A stretch of 64,000 bases of DNA from Anabaena azotica FACHB-119 (GTDB lineage Bacteria; Cyanobacteriota; Cyanobacteriia; Cyanobacteriales; Nostocaceae): the NCBI RefSeq assembly GCF_014697625.1, contig NZ_JACJSG010000007.1, forward strand, positions 151,317-215,316, given 5' to 3'. The notes under the pieces were generated by a model that saw only the letters and a list, made by a program, of their open reading frames with translations, was not told the DNA's origin and made no database searches. The position numbers were made by a program, and so were the translations under genes. Positions 53,380 to 62,312 of the stretch are shown one piece after another; position 1 is the first letter of the stretch, and each line of letters begins with the position of its first letter.

Positions 53380-54337
53380 GGACTGGGGACTGGAGACTCT
53401 CACAAGTGTAGGTTTTTAATATAGCAGTGAGTAAGGACTATAAAACTAACGAGAAAATCATTGTTTCATCCACCCCTACACCCCTACACCCTACACCCTT
53501 ACACCCCAAACCAAGGTTTTTGGAACACCAATAAAAAACCTACACCTGTCAGGGACTGGAGACTGGGGAAGTAACCCACCCTAGTGGCGCGACCGGGCTA
53601 AAATACTGTTGTAAATACTCAATGGTTTTAGGTTCACATATACCCAATTGTAGTAAAATAGCTACTAGAAAAGATGTGCCAGTTTGAATGTTATCGTAAA
53701 TAAAAGGGTTTAAGACCCCTACGTCTATACGTAGTATCATTTTCAGTCGGGGTTTAAATCCCCGACTGAAAATGTCTTTAATTTTGAATTTTGAATTTTG
53801 AATTTTGAATTGTTATTGGAAAGGTAGTCCCTGCGGCTTTTAGCTTAGGGATAGAGGGCAAAAGCAGTTTGCCCTTCTCGGATTACTCCGGGTAAAGTAG
53901 CTATTTAGGATATTTGTCCATAAATCTACTAACTGTAATAAGTTTTCTCTCTAATACCAATTCAAAAAATCTTTGCCACACATCAATGATCTGTAGGGGC
54001 GCACATCTGTGCGCCCCTACCCTCATATGCGTTTATCTGCGTTCAAATTTATCCAAATCTATCGCTACATTTTAGTCCGATCACGCCACTAGCCGCTCCC
54101 AGCAGGGGAAAAGCAGGGTGGTTTCATACAAAGAAAGAAAAAACTAGATCGAGTTGATTGGACAAAGCACGTTGTGCTTGGGGAATAGTAAGGAAACCAA
54201 AAAAGCGAGCGATCGCAATTAAAAACCTGCCCAGTCCCCAATTAGTTAAACTTCATTGCAAAGTAAGAAGCGAAGTGAAACAACATGATAAGTTTTGATA
54301 ATGTAAAGCGATTGTAAAAGAGGATAAGGAGAATACG
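53380..54337. other. Repeat-rich span with hairpins
   Basis: About 960 bp without a well-supported gene. It holds an ACACCCCT low-complexity run (53473-53510), hairpins CTACGT-CTAT-ACGTAG (53720-53735) and CAGTCGGGG-TTTAAAT-CCCCGACTG (about 53744-53768), and a perfect 13-bp stem, GTAGGGGCGCACA/TGTGCGCCCCTAC (53993-54020). A doubtful small gene lies at 53549-53740. Confidence 0.6.
53549..53740 (-). CDS. Doubtful small protein gene
   Basis: A 63-residue frame whose middle, G-T-S-F-L-V-A-I-L-L-Q-L-G-I-C-E-P-K-T-I-E-Y-L, looks protein-like (hydrophobic helix plus a short amphipathic helix). The start lies inside palindromic DNA and there is no ribosome-binding site. It could be a fragment of a longer gene. 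Not recognised. Confidence 0.3.
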   Translation of the reverse strand: MILRIDVGVLNPFIYDNIQTGTSFLVAILLQLGICEPKTIEYLQQYFSPVAPLGWVTSPVSSP

Positions 54338-54544
54338 GTGGCAATCGAATCAAACTTATTAAACGGCACAGTTCTACCCAAAGAAGACATTAGTGAGTAT
54401 GTTGCCCACCTCCAGCTACACATGACTTTACAAGCTCGGAATCTAGTTCCACCCTTGCAACAGACCATAGAAGACAGTAGACAGCAATTACTGCATCAAA
54501 CCCAAGCCAATTTTGAAAAACTCGTTTCTCGGCAAGGGTTATAA
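54338..54544 (+). CDS. Small hypothetical cyanobacterial protein
   Basis: A 68-residue protein starting with GTG, with AAGGAG seven bases upstream, a strong ribosome-binding site. It is polar and helical (about residues 16-65) with no membrane segment; the middle reads L-Q-L-H-M-T-L-Q-A-R-N-L. I recognise no domain. The site and composition make it a convincing gene of unknown role. Confidence 0.7.
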   Translation: MAIESNLLNGTVLPKEDISEYVAHLQLHMTLQARNLVPPLQQTIEDSRQQLLHQTQANFEKLVSRQGL

Positions 54545-54745
54545 TATAAAATATAAATTAACAAAAAATCAAATAAAATAAAAGCGGATATCGTTGGTTT
54601 CACCAAGAAAGTGTTACCTACGAGTCTGCTTTTTCTGGTTTTTCAGCATTTAGTTACGAAAATCACCCTTTGGGTGCAAGAGTAAAGAGCATAAAGCCGT
54701 TAAAATTATTGCAGCATCTCCCCCGATCCAATCCGTTAAGGCTAA

Positions 54746-55987
54746 ATGGCAGCCCAAAACAAAATGACCTCACTACTCCCCCGCAATCTCAGCGTTGTCA
54801 TCCGGCCAGTCCATTACCGGGATCTGGACGGAATCGAGCGGATATCTCAAGAATCATTTGCGGCCGACACAGCCCACGGTGCTAGTGCTGTTGCTAATCA
54901 AATGCAATGGCTGCGTCGCTGGTATGGTTTACTCAAGTTTTTGAGTTGGTTTCCCAACCCGCTACAGTACCGTTTTTGTGCTTACGTAGCCGAACAGGGG
55001 CGGATGCTGTTAGGAATGATTCAAGTTTCGCCCTTCAACAGAACGCGCAGTACTTGGCGAGTTGATCGGGTAGTGTTGGATCGGGCTGTCGATAAGCAAG
55101 GTATAGGCTCACAACTGTTACGCCACTGTTTTGAAACAATTGTCGAAGCTCGTACTTGGCTGTTAGAGGTTAATGTCAACGATATAGAAGCCTTAGCACT
55201 TTATCGGCAAAATGGGTTTCAGCGTTTGGCAGAAATGACCTACTGGGAAATTGACCCCGATTTATTAAGGGAATTAGCACAAGCCGAGCCAGATTTACCC
55301 AATCTGTTGCCAGTAAGTAATGCTGATGCCCAGTTGTTGTATCAATTAGATACAGCATCAATGCCGCCATTAGTGCGCCAAGTGTTTGATCGCAATACCC
55401 GCGATTTTAAAACCAGTTTGTTCGGCGCAATTAGAGATGCGATCAAACAATGGGTAACAAAAATTGAAGTAGTAAGTGGCTACGTATTTGAACCCCAACG
55501 CAAAGCAGCGATCGGTTATTTTCAAGTACAACTAGACCGCAAAGGTGAAACTCCCCACGTTGCTACCTTGACAGTTCACCCTGCTTATACTTGGCTATAT
55601 CCAGAATTACTGTCTCAGCTAGCGCGTATTGCACAAGATTTTCCCCAACAAGGCTTACAACTAGCCTCCTCTGACTACCAGCCAGAGCGAGAAGAATATT
55701 TAGAGCGTATTGGTGCAAAACGTATAGAACACACCCTAATCATGTCTCGCTCAGTCTGGCACAAACTGCGGGAGTCAAAATTTGTCTCCTTGGAAGGTAT
55801 CCAATGGACTGATGTCCTCCAAGGGCTACAACCAGCACGTAAACCTATACCTGGGGGTATGTCATGGGTAAATACCGGACAGCAGTCATCCCCAGACATT
55901 CCCGTACCCAACCCATCAGAACCTATGGCCTTTGGACTAAAAGAATCCTCAAGTCAACAAGAGCCAGTAGATGAGAGTAGGGAGTAG
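54746..55987 (+). CDS. GNAT family N-acetyltransferase
   Basis: A 413-residue protein. The N-terminal GNAT domain (about 18-170) has R-P-V-H-Y-R-D-L-D, the acetyl-CoA loop (D-K-Q-G-I-G-S-Q-L-L) and the final N-D-I-E-A-L-A-L-Y-R-Q-N-G-F motif. The second half (about 185-360) has the outline of another degenerate GNAT fold without a clear CoA loop. The C-terminal tail is Pro/Ser-rich and disordered. The substrate is unknown. The ruvX gene follows after 85 bp, which contain heptamer repeats. Confidence 0.85.
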   Translation: MAAQNKMTSLLPRNLSVVIRPVHYRDLDGIERISQESFAADTAHGASAVANQMQWLRRWYGLLKFLSWFPNPLQYRFCAYVAEQGRMLLGMIQVSPFNRTRSTWRVDRVVLDRAVDKQGIGSQLLRHCFETIVEARTWLLEVNVNDIEALALYRQNGFQRLAEMTYWEIDPDLLRELAQAEPDLPNLLPVSNADAQLLYQLDTASMPPLVRQVFDRNTRDFKTSLFGAIRDAIKQWVTKIEVVSGYVFEPQRKAAIGYFQVQLDRKGETPHVATLTVHPAYTWLYPELLSQLARIAQDFPQQGLQLASSDYQPEREEYLERIGAKRIEHTLIMSRSVWHKLRESKFVSLEGIQWTDVLQGLQPARKPIPGGMSWVNTGQQSSPDIPVPNPSEPMAFGLKESSSQQEPVDESRE

Positions 55988-56024
55988 GGACTGGGGAGAT
56001 GGGGACTGGGAAGCAGAGGAGCAG

Positions 56025-56074
56025 AGAAGAATGACTAATGACTATGGACTAATGACTAATGACTAATGACTAAT
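56025..56074. repeat. Heptamer repeats (TAATGAC)
   Basis: AATGACTAATGACTATGGACTAATGACTAATGACTAATGACTA runs up to and into the ruvX start codon, so the translation start region is made of repeat DNA. Confidence 0.75.
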
Positions 56075-56531
56075 GACTAAATATATTTCAGCTTTGGGAC
56101 TGGATGTGGGACGCAAGCGAGTTGGTGTAGCAGGGTGCGATCGCACTGGGTTGATCGCCACTGGGATCACCACCGTTGAGCGTACATCTTTTGCACGAGA
56201 TGTCCAGCAGATACAAGATATAGTCAAGGAGCGTCAGGTAGAAGTTCTCGTGGTGGGTCTACCATATTCAATGGACGGTTCTATAGGGTTTCAAGCTCGT
56301 CAAGTGCAGAAGTTTGCTACAAGGCTGGCTAAGGCTTTGCAGTTACCCGTGGAATACGTTGATGAACGCCTGACTTCTTTCCAAGCAGAACAAATGCTCA
56401 TAGCTGAAAATCGTTCCCCATCACGCAACAAAGGCTTAATCGATCGCAAAGCCGCAGCATTGATTTTGCAGCAGTGGTTGGATGCTAGGCGCACTAATGC
56501 TCAGAGTTCGGCGATAGCAGTCGAGTATTGA
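56073..56531 (+). CDS. ruvX: Holliday junction resolvase RuvX (YqgF)
   Basis: A 152-residue RNase H-fold nuclease. L-G-L-D-V-G-R-K-R-V-G-V-A carries the first catalytic Asp11, V-V-G-L-P the middle segment, and D-E-R-L-T-S the glutamate. A final D/K motif (L-I-D-R-K-A-A) completes the set. It acts on pre-16S rRNA 5'-end maturation in several bacteria and has been proposed as a junction resolvase. The start lies at the end of a TAATGAC repeat block with no good ribosome site. Confidence 0.93.
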   Translation: MTKYISALGLDVGRKRVGVAGCDRTGLIATGITTVERTSFARDVQQIQDIVKERQVEVLVVGLPYSMDGSIGFQARQVQKFATRLAKALQLPVEYVDERLTSFQAEQMLIAENRSPSRNKGLIDRKAAALILQQWLDARRTNAQSSAIAVEY

Positions 56532-56670
56532 TACCTTTGAACGTGATATTCTGAAAGCTGTTACATAGCAGTTGTATCTAAGTCTAAAGCTTTTTGCTTG
56601 ACATAATTGTCATTCAAAAGTAAGGCTGCTTTCACATCTGCTGGTACTTATAAAGTTTCATACCTTGGCT

Positions 56671-57246
56671 ATGTTTTCCTCCCCATTTTCTGAAGATAAC
56701 GACCATGATCCGACAGGTTCCATCACCTTAACCGATGAAAAAGGGCGATCGCTGGAATGTTATGTTGAACATTCGCTCACAGTGGATGAACAAGAATATG
56801 TTTTACTACTTCCTGTCGATTCACCCATTGAAATTTTTGCTTGGGAAGGCGATGACGAAAACGAAGAAGCAATTCTCGTAGAATTTGATGATGCCATTAT
56901 TGATGACCTCTTTGCTACCGCTCAGGCTGTCCTAGCAGAGCAAAACTTGGTACTCAAACAAACAGCCTACGCTTTAACAGTAGCTGGTGATTTACCTCCT
57001 GTAGAAGAATCAGAGCTATTTACTCTCGAAATTGAAGACGAAGCGGCTGATTTGGAACCAGAACAACTCCAGCTACTTGCTAACTTCTATCATGATGATC
57101 AGGAGTATGCAATTTATACGCCTCTTGATCCTCTGCTATTTTTCGCCAAAATTACAAAAACTGGCGAACCTGTTTTACTCTCCCCGGAGGAGTTTCGCAA
57201 GGTGCAACCCTTATTAGAAGAACAACTTTTCAACGAAGTTGAATAA
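56671..57246 (+). CDS. DUF3727 domain-containing protein
   Basis: A 191-residue, very acidic cyanobacterial/chloroplast protein. The first half has I-T-L-T-D-E-K-G-R-S-L-E-C-Y-V-E-H and Y-V-L-L-L-P-V-D-S-P-I-E-I-F-A-W; the second repeats the theme with F-Y-H-D-D-Q-E-Y-A-I-Y-T-P-L-D-P. The ATG at 56671 is preferred to a TTG six bases upstream. It is often found beside ruvX, as here (139 bp), and before yqeG. The function is not established. Confidence 0.9.
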   Translation: MFSSPFSEDNDHDPTGSITLTDEKGRSLECYVEHSLTVDEQEYVLLLPVDSPIEIFAWEGDDENEEAILVEFDDAIIDDLFATAQAVLAEQNLVLKQTAYALTVAGDLPPVEESELFTLEIEDEAADLEPEQLQLLANFYHDDQEYAIYTPLDPLLFFAKITKTGEPVLLSPEEFRKVQPLLEEQLFNEVE

Positions 57247-57428
57247 AATCAAAAGTTTTCAATTAAAAATTAAAATATCACATTTTTGATTTTTAATTTG
57301 CAGAAAACGAAGTATAGTTAGTTGCACCATAGTCCAATTTGATGCCAAGGATCAAACCGTTCTAGTAACTATTGGTTGACTAACTTTGTGATTCAGTTAC
57401 AACGGTAATCAATCTACATCTAGTAAAA

Positions 57429-57460
57429 TGCCAAAATCTCAGAATATGTGGGTTTTGGCA
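57429..57460 (+). terminator. Possible terminator after the DUF3727 gene
   Basis: TGCCAAAA...TTTTGGCA forms an 8-bp stem followed by TTTTG. It is a weak terminator candidate. An A/T-rich inverted repeat (AATTAAAAAT/ATTTTTAATT) also lies at about 57261-57298. Confidence 0.45.
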
Positions 57461-57649
57461 TTTTGAATTCTATGGTAGGGAACAGGTGACAGGCCTATTG
57501 ATTTCGTAGTCAGGACTTTAGTCCTCAATACAGACTTAGCATTGGGAACTGTTACCGTACTCAATGAAAACTAACTTGAGTTTTAAGGATATTTAGCCTT
57601 AAACAAAAAATGCTCAATCCGACATCGAAAATCTAAAATCTAAAATTGT

Positions 57650-58189
57650 ATGACTTGGAACAAATTTTTACAGCCTGATTTAATTTTGGCGGGTTCAGTA
57701 TTAAACCTTACCCTAGATGTTATTCAACATCACAAACTCAAGGGATTGGTGTTGGATGTAGATGAAACTTTAGTACCAATTACAGTCGGAGAAGCTTCGC
57801 CAGAATTGAAGGAATGGGTAGAAGAGATTCGCAGCCATACGGCGCTGTGGCTAGTAAGTAATAACCTCAACCAAGCCCGCATCGGTGGTATTGCTCGCTC
57901 CTTAAACATACCTTACTACTTGGGTGCAGCCAAACCCTCGCGGCGCAAAATTAGAGCAGCTTTACAAGCAATGAATTTACCAGTTGAGCAGGTGGGGATG
58001 GTGGGCGATCGCTTATTTACCGATGTCTTAGCAGGTAATCGTTTAGGTATGTTTACTATTTTAGTTGAGCCAATCGTCCATCCTGAAGCGGCTTTGCGCT
58101 CTCATCCCATCCGCAATTTTGAAGTTTGGTTTTCTGAGATTTTAGGAGCCTCAATTAATCCTGAACATACAAAAAGTTACAACAAGTAA
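57650..58189 (+). CDS. YqeG-family HAD phosphatase
   Basis: A 179-residue HAD-IIIA phosphatase. The nucleophile motif L-V-L-D-V-D-E-T has Asp36 and the acid/base Asp38. S-N-N is motif II, the lysine is in A-K-P-S, and G-D-R-L-F-T-D-V is motif III. The substrate may be a phosphatidylglycerol phosphate (as in the plant PGPP1 relatives) or another phospho-compound. It is a member of the ruvX-DUF3727-yqeG neighbourhood common in cyanobacteria. A clear terminator follows. Confidence 0.92.
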   Translation: MTWNKFLQPDLILAGSVLNLTLDVIQHHKLKGLVLDVDETLVPITVGEASPELKEWVEEIRSHTALWLVSNNLNQARIGGIARSLNIPYYLGAAKPSRRKIRAALQAMNLPVEQVGMVGDRLFTDVLAGNRLGMFTILVEPIVHPEAALRSHPIRNFEVWFSEILGASINPEHTKSYNK

Positions 58190-58325
58190 TAATCCTTAAA
58201 CAAATAGAACCTAAAGAAATAATTAAGAAAGACGATGATCAGCAAAATTTCGGAGAATATAGGTATTAATAAGATGGAGTCAGCAAAAAAAGACTCTAGT
58301 GCATAATAAATCAATATAAACTAGT

Positions 58326-58365
58326 AAAGCGTCAGCCTTCACCTATAGAAGGACTGGCGCTTTAA
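58326..58365 (+). terminator. Terminator after yqeG-like gene
   Basis: AAAGCGTCAGCCTTC-ACCTATA-GAAGGACTGGCGCTTT, a long stem with few mismatches, followed by AAAATTT. It is nearly symmetric and may work both ways. Confidence 0.7.
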
Positions 58366-58412
58366 AATTTAGTCCAGAGTCCATAGTCAACAGTCCATAG
58401 TCCAGAGTGAAA

Positions 58413-58460
58413 ACTGTTGACTGTTGACTGTTGACTGTTGACTGTTGACTGTTGACTAAT
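58413..58460. repeat. Heptamer repeats (TGTTGAC)
   Basis: Five copies of TGTTGAC just before the proB start codon; the ATG at 58466 follows the repeat after a few bases, without a clear ribosome-binding site. Confidence 0.75.
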
Positions 58461-58465
58461 AACCA

Positions 58466-59575
58466 ATGACCAAAACAATTGTCGTCAAAATTGGCACTTC
58501 TAGCCTCACGCAACCGGAAACTGGACAATTAGCGCTTTCTACCATTGCGACTTTAGCGGAAACGCTTTGTTATCTGAGACAGCAAGGTAATCGCGTGATT
58601 TTAGTTTCCTCTGGTGCGGTGGGGGTGGGTTGTGCGCGTTTAGGTTTAACCGAACGTCCCAAAGCGATCGCCCTCAAACAAGCAGTAGCAGCAGTCGGTC
58701 AAGGTCGATTAATGCGTGTATATGACGATTTATTTACCACCTTGCAACAGCCAATCGCCCAAGTTTTGCTCACCCGTAGCGATTTGGTACAGCGCAGCCG
58801 TTATTTGAATGTTTACAATACCTTTCGGGAATTACTAGCGCTGGGAGTTATTCCTATAGTTAATGAGAATGATACAGTCGCGGTAGAGGAACTGAAATTT
58901 GGTGATAATGATACACTCTCAGCATTGGTTGCTAGTCTTGTTGAGGCAGACTGGCTGTTTTTACTCACGGATGTAGATAGATTATACTCAGCCGACCCGC
59001 GTTTTGTCCCCGATGCTCAACCGATATCTTTAGTAACTAGCATCAAAGAATTAGCAGACTTACAGGTGCAAACAGGAACTCAAGGTTCTCAATGGGGTAC
59101 TGGCGGGATGGTGACAAAAATTTCCGCCGCCAGAATTGCGATCGCGGCGGGAGTGCGTACTGTCATAACTCAAGGGCGATTTCCCCGTAATATTGAGAAA
59201 ATCTTACAAGGGGAAATGATAGGGACTCATTTTCAACCCCAACCAGAACCAACTTCTGCTCGTAAACGTTGGATTGCCTACGGTTTAGTACCTGCTGGTA
59301 AATTATATTTAGATTCAGGTGCGATCACCGCAATTGTCCAAGCTGGTAAATCCTTATTAGCAGCCGGAATCAAAACAGTTGAAGGTGATTTTGATCCGCA
59401 AGATGCTGTGCAGTTATTAGATACCCAAGGTAACGAAATTGCCAGAGGGCTAGTTAATTATAACAGCCATGACTTACAAAAAATTTGCGGTCGTCATTCC
59501 AAAGAGATTCCCACAATTTTAGGTTACATCGGTGCAGAAACCGTCATTCACCGAGATAACTTAGTCTTGACTTAA
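58466..59575 (+). CDS. proB: Glutamate 5-kinase
   Basis: A 369-residue enzyme for the first step of proline synthesis: it phosphorylates glutamate with ATP. The amino acid kinase domain (1-260) shows V-V-K-I-G-T-S-S-L at the start, V-S-S-G-A-V-G-V-G, the N-E-N-D-T-V active-site segment and the G-T-G-G-M-V-T-K loop. A PUA domain (about 275-365) completes the protein. It is cytosolic and full length; no proA is adjacent. Confidence 0.96.
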   Translation: MTKTIVVKIGTSSLTQPETGQLALSTIATLAETLCYLRQQGNRVILVSSGAVGVGCARLGLTERPKAIALKQAVAAVGQGRLMRVYDDLFTTLQQPIAQVLLTRSDLVQRSRYLNVYNTFRELLALGVIPIVNENDTVAVEELKFGDNDTLSALVASLVEADWLFLLTDVDRLYSADPRFVPDAQPISLVTSIKELADLQVQTGTQGSQWGTGGMVTKISAARIAIAAGVRTVITQGRFPRNIEKILQGEMIGTHFQPQPEPTSARKRWIAYGLVPAGKLYLDSGAITAIVQAGKSLLAAGIKTVEGDFDPQDAVQLLDTQGNEIARGLVNYNSHDLQKICGRHSKEIPTILGYIGAETVIHRDNLVLT

Positions 59576-60347
59576 AAATAGGGATTAGGGTCTAGAAGCT
59601 AGAGGCTAGAGAACAAATATTAATGACTAGACCTCTTGCACGAATAATTAAACAAGCAAAATACATAACTTTAAGACTTATTATTTTGCGTTCTTCTTTG
59701 CGTCTTATATTATGTCCGCCTAATTAGTTGTAATTCGGTGCATCTGTGCAAAAAGGTGAAAACTCTTTCTCCCCCTACCCCCTTGCAGTCTTAATGATAA
59801 GTCTTTTACCGGACACGATATTAGCGCCTACTCTGCGAGAACGCCTTGCGGCGAATGCGTGAGCCTTAAAATAATATTGTCCGCAACGCCAAAGTATTTA
59901 TGCAAGAAGTCTACTGTGAAAAAAGAAAACCCCGTTGGGTAACAGGGTTAAATTACTTTAGCCGCAATAATCAACCGTAAAAAAGCAATTTAGACCTATA
60001 TATAAGTAAAAGGTAGGAAAACCCACCTTTCGTACAGAGCTTATCTTTTAGCCTGGATTTAATATTACATAGGCGTTTGGCATCAATATTACAATCTCAT
60101 GACATTTGTATGTATCTGGATAGAGTGACCTTGCACATTAGCTACCAAAAAAATCAGGTGTGCGATCGCCATCAGAAATTCTTCGCTCCACATATACCCT
60201 CTATCTTTGCATTCTCAGGGTGAGATTAACAGACAATAATAAATTAGTACTCAGGCGATCGCTTGACGTAGCGAGATGCTATTATGACTAAAGGAAACTC
60301 TGTATCAGCAGTTTCTCAATTTCACAATCCATTCTGAATCAATATCT
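59576..60347. other. Gene-free span with small hairpins before tRNA-Ser
   Basis: There is no protein gene that I can support. Two hairpins lie close together: AACCCCGTT/AACAGGGTT (about 59935-59962) and AAGGTAGG-AAAA-CCCACCTTT (about 60010-60031). A HIP1-rich stretch follows at 60160-60265. A small structured RNA is possible but not shown. Confidence 0.5.
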
Positions 60348-60434
60348 GGAGAGGTGTCCGAGTGGTTGATGGTGACGCACTCGAAATGCGTTAAGGATGC
60401 AAGTCCTTCGGGGGTTCAAATCCCCCCCTCTCCG
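60348..60434 (+). tRNA. tRNA-Ser (anticodon CGA)
   Basis: An 87-nt class II tRNA. The acceptor is GGAGAGG/CCTCTCC. The anticodon stem ACGCA/TGCGT has the loop CTCGAAA (anticodon CGA). The long variable arm ends AAGTCC..., and the T arm GGGGG/CCCCC has the loop TTCAAAT. No CCA is encoded, in contrast to the other tRNA in this window. A T-run follows. Confidence 0.96.
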
Positions 60435-60557
60435 TTTTTACCACCTTACCCTGCCATCTCAGCAAAAATCAAAAAGTTTAGTTTTTTCTGAAAAATTGAG
60501 TTGGGTTTAAAAATATCTAAATTCTATTTTTCCTCTGCCTAAAGTGACAAAACAGAG

Positions 60558-62153
60558 TTAAAATGGCGTTTCCACTTGTAATTGAATAGTCTCTTCTGAG
60601 TGCGGATGCTGAAAGCGGAGTTCTCTAGCGTGCAAGTGTAAGCGAGTTACCCCAGCAGTGCAACCATAAAAGCGATCGCCTAAAATCACCACCCCTAATC
60701 CTTGTGCATCCGCCGCATGAACTCTCAATTGATGGGTGCGTCCTGTAAGTGGAACAAATTCTATACGGGTGTAATATCCTTCTCTGGCGATCGCACGATA
60801 CTCTGTCACACTAGGTTTACCATGTTGCCAGTCAACTTGCTGATAAGGTCGGTTCTGGGGATCACCCCACAATGGCAAATCAATTATCCCTGCATCTGTG
60901 CTGATAACTCCTGCAAGTATAGCTTCATAAACCTTATAAACTTGTCTGTGTTGAAACTGTTGATTAAGTTGACGATAGGTTTGGCTATCCTTTGCTAGTA
61001 AAAGAATACCCGATGTATCCTGATCCAAGCGATGTACAGCAGCCAGCATCTTCTCATCAGGTAAAAGATGACGCAAACGACTAACAACACTATCTTGGCT
61101 GTCAAGATAACGTCCCGGAACTGACAACAACCCAGCAGGTTTATTCACAGCCATCAGCCATTCATCCTCATAAATCACATGACTACCAAAATCTAGGGTA
61201 GAAGAGTGAGATTTCAACCCCGACAACAAAAACCCCATCAACGGTTGACAACGTTCCTCGCAAGCACCGTAAAACTCACCCTGAACCTTATCTTGAGAAG
61301 ATGAACCACACCAAAATTCAGCCATTGCTAAGGGTTTCAGTCCATGAGTAGCCGCATAATGCAGTAGTTTAGGCGCACAACAGTCTCCTGTTCCCGTAGG
61401 TAAACCACTCGGCATTAATTGCTGCAATGATGCAGATTGTCCTAAAAAATTCATCAAAGTGTAAGCAGCGTGCATCTGCGCCTGCAATTGTCGAGATAGG
61501 GATTTCCGCTTTTGCTTGAGGTACTGTATCCTAGCATTTGCTGTGGCGATCGCTTCCTCTAATGGTTGCAATACCATATCCCGTTCTTGCTTCAATCGTC
61601 GACTTTCCATCCCGTCCTGACGACTTTCTTCATCAAGCTGTTGCAAAGCAGCAGTAATTGCTGCTGGTGAAAGAGTTGCGGATAATAACTGACGCTGCTG
61701 TTGTCTTTGATACTTGCGTTGACGGTGGCGATCGCTCATTGCTTGCAACTGCTGATCAAATTCAAGCGCAACAGCCTCATACTTTTTTCTTTCTGGTAGT
61801 TGGTTGAGAGTAATCAACTCCTGCTTAATAGCATCTAATTCAGCCAAAGTCCGCACCTCATCCAAGGCAACTTTTTCTCTCCCTGGAATCGGTGGAACCC
61901 AACCATCGACTACACTTTCACCATTTAGCAACCCAGAGAAAGCCTTCAGTACCCGTCTTTCACCAGTCCGCGTTTCCACCAGCAAGATGCCATACATTTT
62001 CCCTTCACGAGAGTGTAGCTCATCATCAGCCAATTCTGCCATTAAACCACGAGCGATCGCCTCCACTAGAGCAGTACGAGGCAACCTCAACAACTCTCCA
62101 GATTGCAGACAATACCCTTCATACCAATAGTTAGCGGACAAATTATCACCCAT
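60558..62153 (-). CDS. RluA-family pseudouridine synthase with N-terminal extension
   Basis: A 531-residue protein. The C-terminal ~220 residues are an RluA-type RNA pseudouridine synthase with the catalytic aspartate in H-R-L-D-Q-D-T-S-G and the later G-R-T-H-Q-L-R-V-H segment. The first ~310 residues are unusual: a small N-terminal domain (about 1-110), then a long helical region rich in Gln/Arg (Q-L-Q-A-M-S-D-R-H-R-Q-R-K-Y-Q-R-Q-Q-Q-R-Q) likely to be a coiled coil, and a region with G-D-C-C-A-P-K-L-L-H-Y-A-A. The RNA target is unknown. ATG 62153 is preferred to TTG 62195. Confidence 0.9.
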   Translation of the reverse strand: MGDNLSANYWYEGYCLQSGELLRLPRTALVEAIARGLMAELADDELHSREGKMYGILLVETRTGERRVLKAFSGLLNGESVVDGWVPPIPGREKVALDEVRTLAELDAIKQELITLNQLPERKKYEAVALEFDQQLQAMSDRHRQRKYQRQQQRQLLSATLSPAAITAALQQLDEESRQDGMESRRLKQERDMVLQPLEEAIATANARIQYLKQKRKSLSRQLQAQMHAAYTLMNFLGQSASLQQLMPSGLPTGTGDCCAPKLLHYAATHGLKPLAMAEFWCGSSSQDKVQGEFYGACEERCQPLMGFLLSGLKSHSSTLDFGSHVIYEDEWLMAVNKPAGLLSVPGRYLDSQDSVVSRLRHLLPDEKMLAAVHRLDQDTSGILLLAKDSQTYRQLNQQFQHRQVYKVYEAILAGVISTDAGIIDLPLWGDPQNRPYQQVDWQHGKPSVTEYRAIAREGYYTRIEFVPLTGRTHQLRVHAADAQGLGVVILGDRFYGCTAGVTRLHLHARELRFQHPHSEETIQLQVETPF

Positions 62154-62211
62154 CAAATCTGACAACCTCCATAAAAGGTATAATGACAAATCCAATGGAT
62201 AAAATAGTTTG

Positions 62212-62258
62212 TAGTAAGGACTTTAATCCTTAATTGTTGACAACCAAAGCCCTTACTA
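62212..62258. repeat. Small inverted-repeat element (TAGTAAGGACTTT)
   Basis: TAGTAAGGACTTT and AAAGCCCTTACTA pair at 12 of 13 positions over a 47-bp element that also contains an inner AAGGACTTTAATCCTT hairpin. Relatives lie at 7735 and 57510. Confidence 0.6.
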
Positions 62259-62312
62259 AAACCTATCAAAACTTTGAACATCAACCACTAGTTTATACTT
62301 GTACCAACAACA

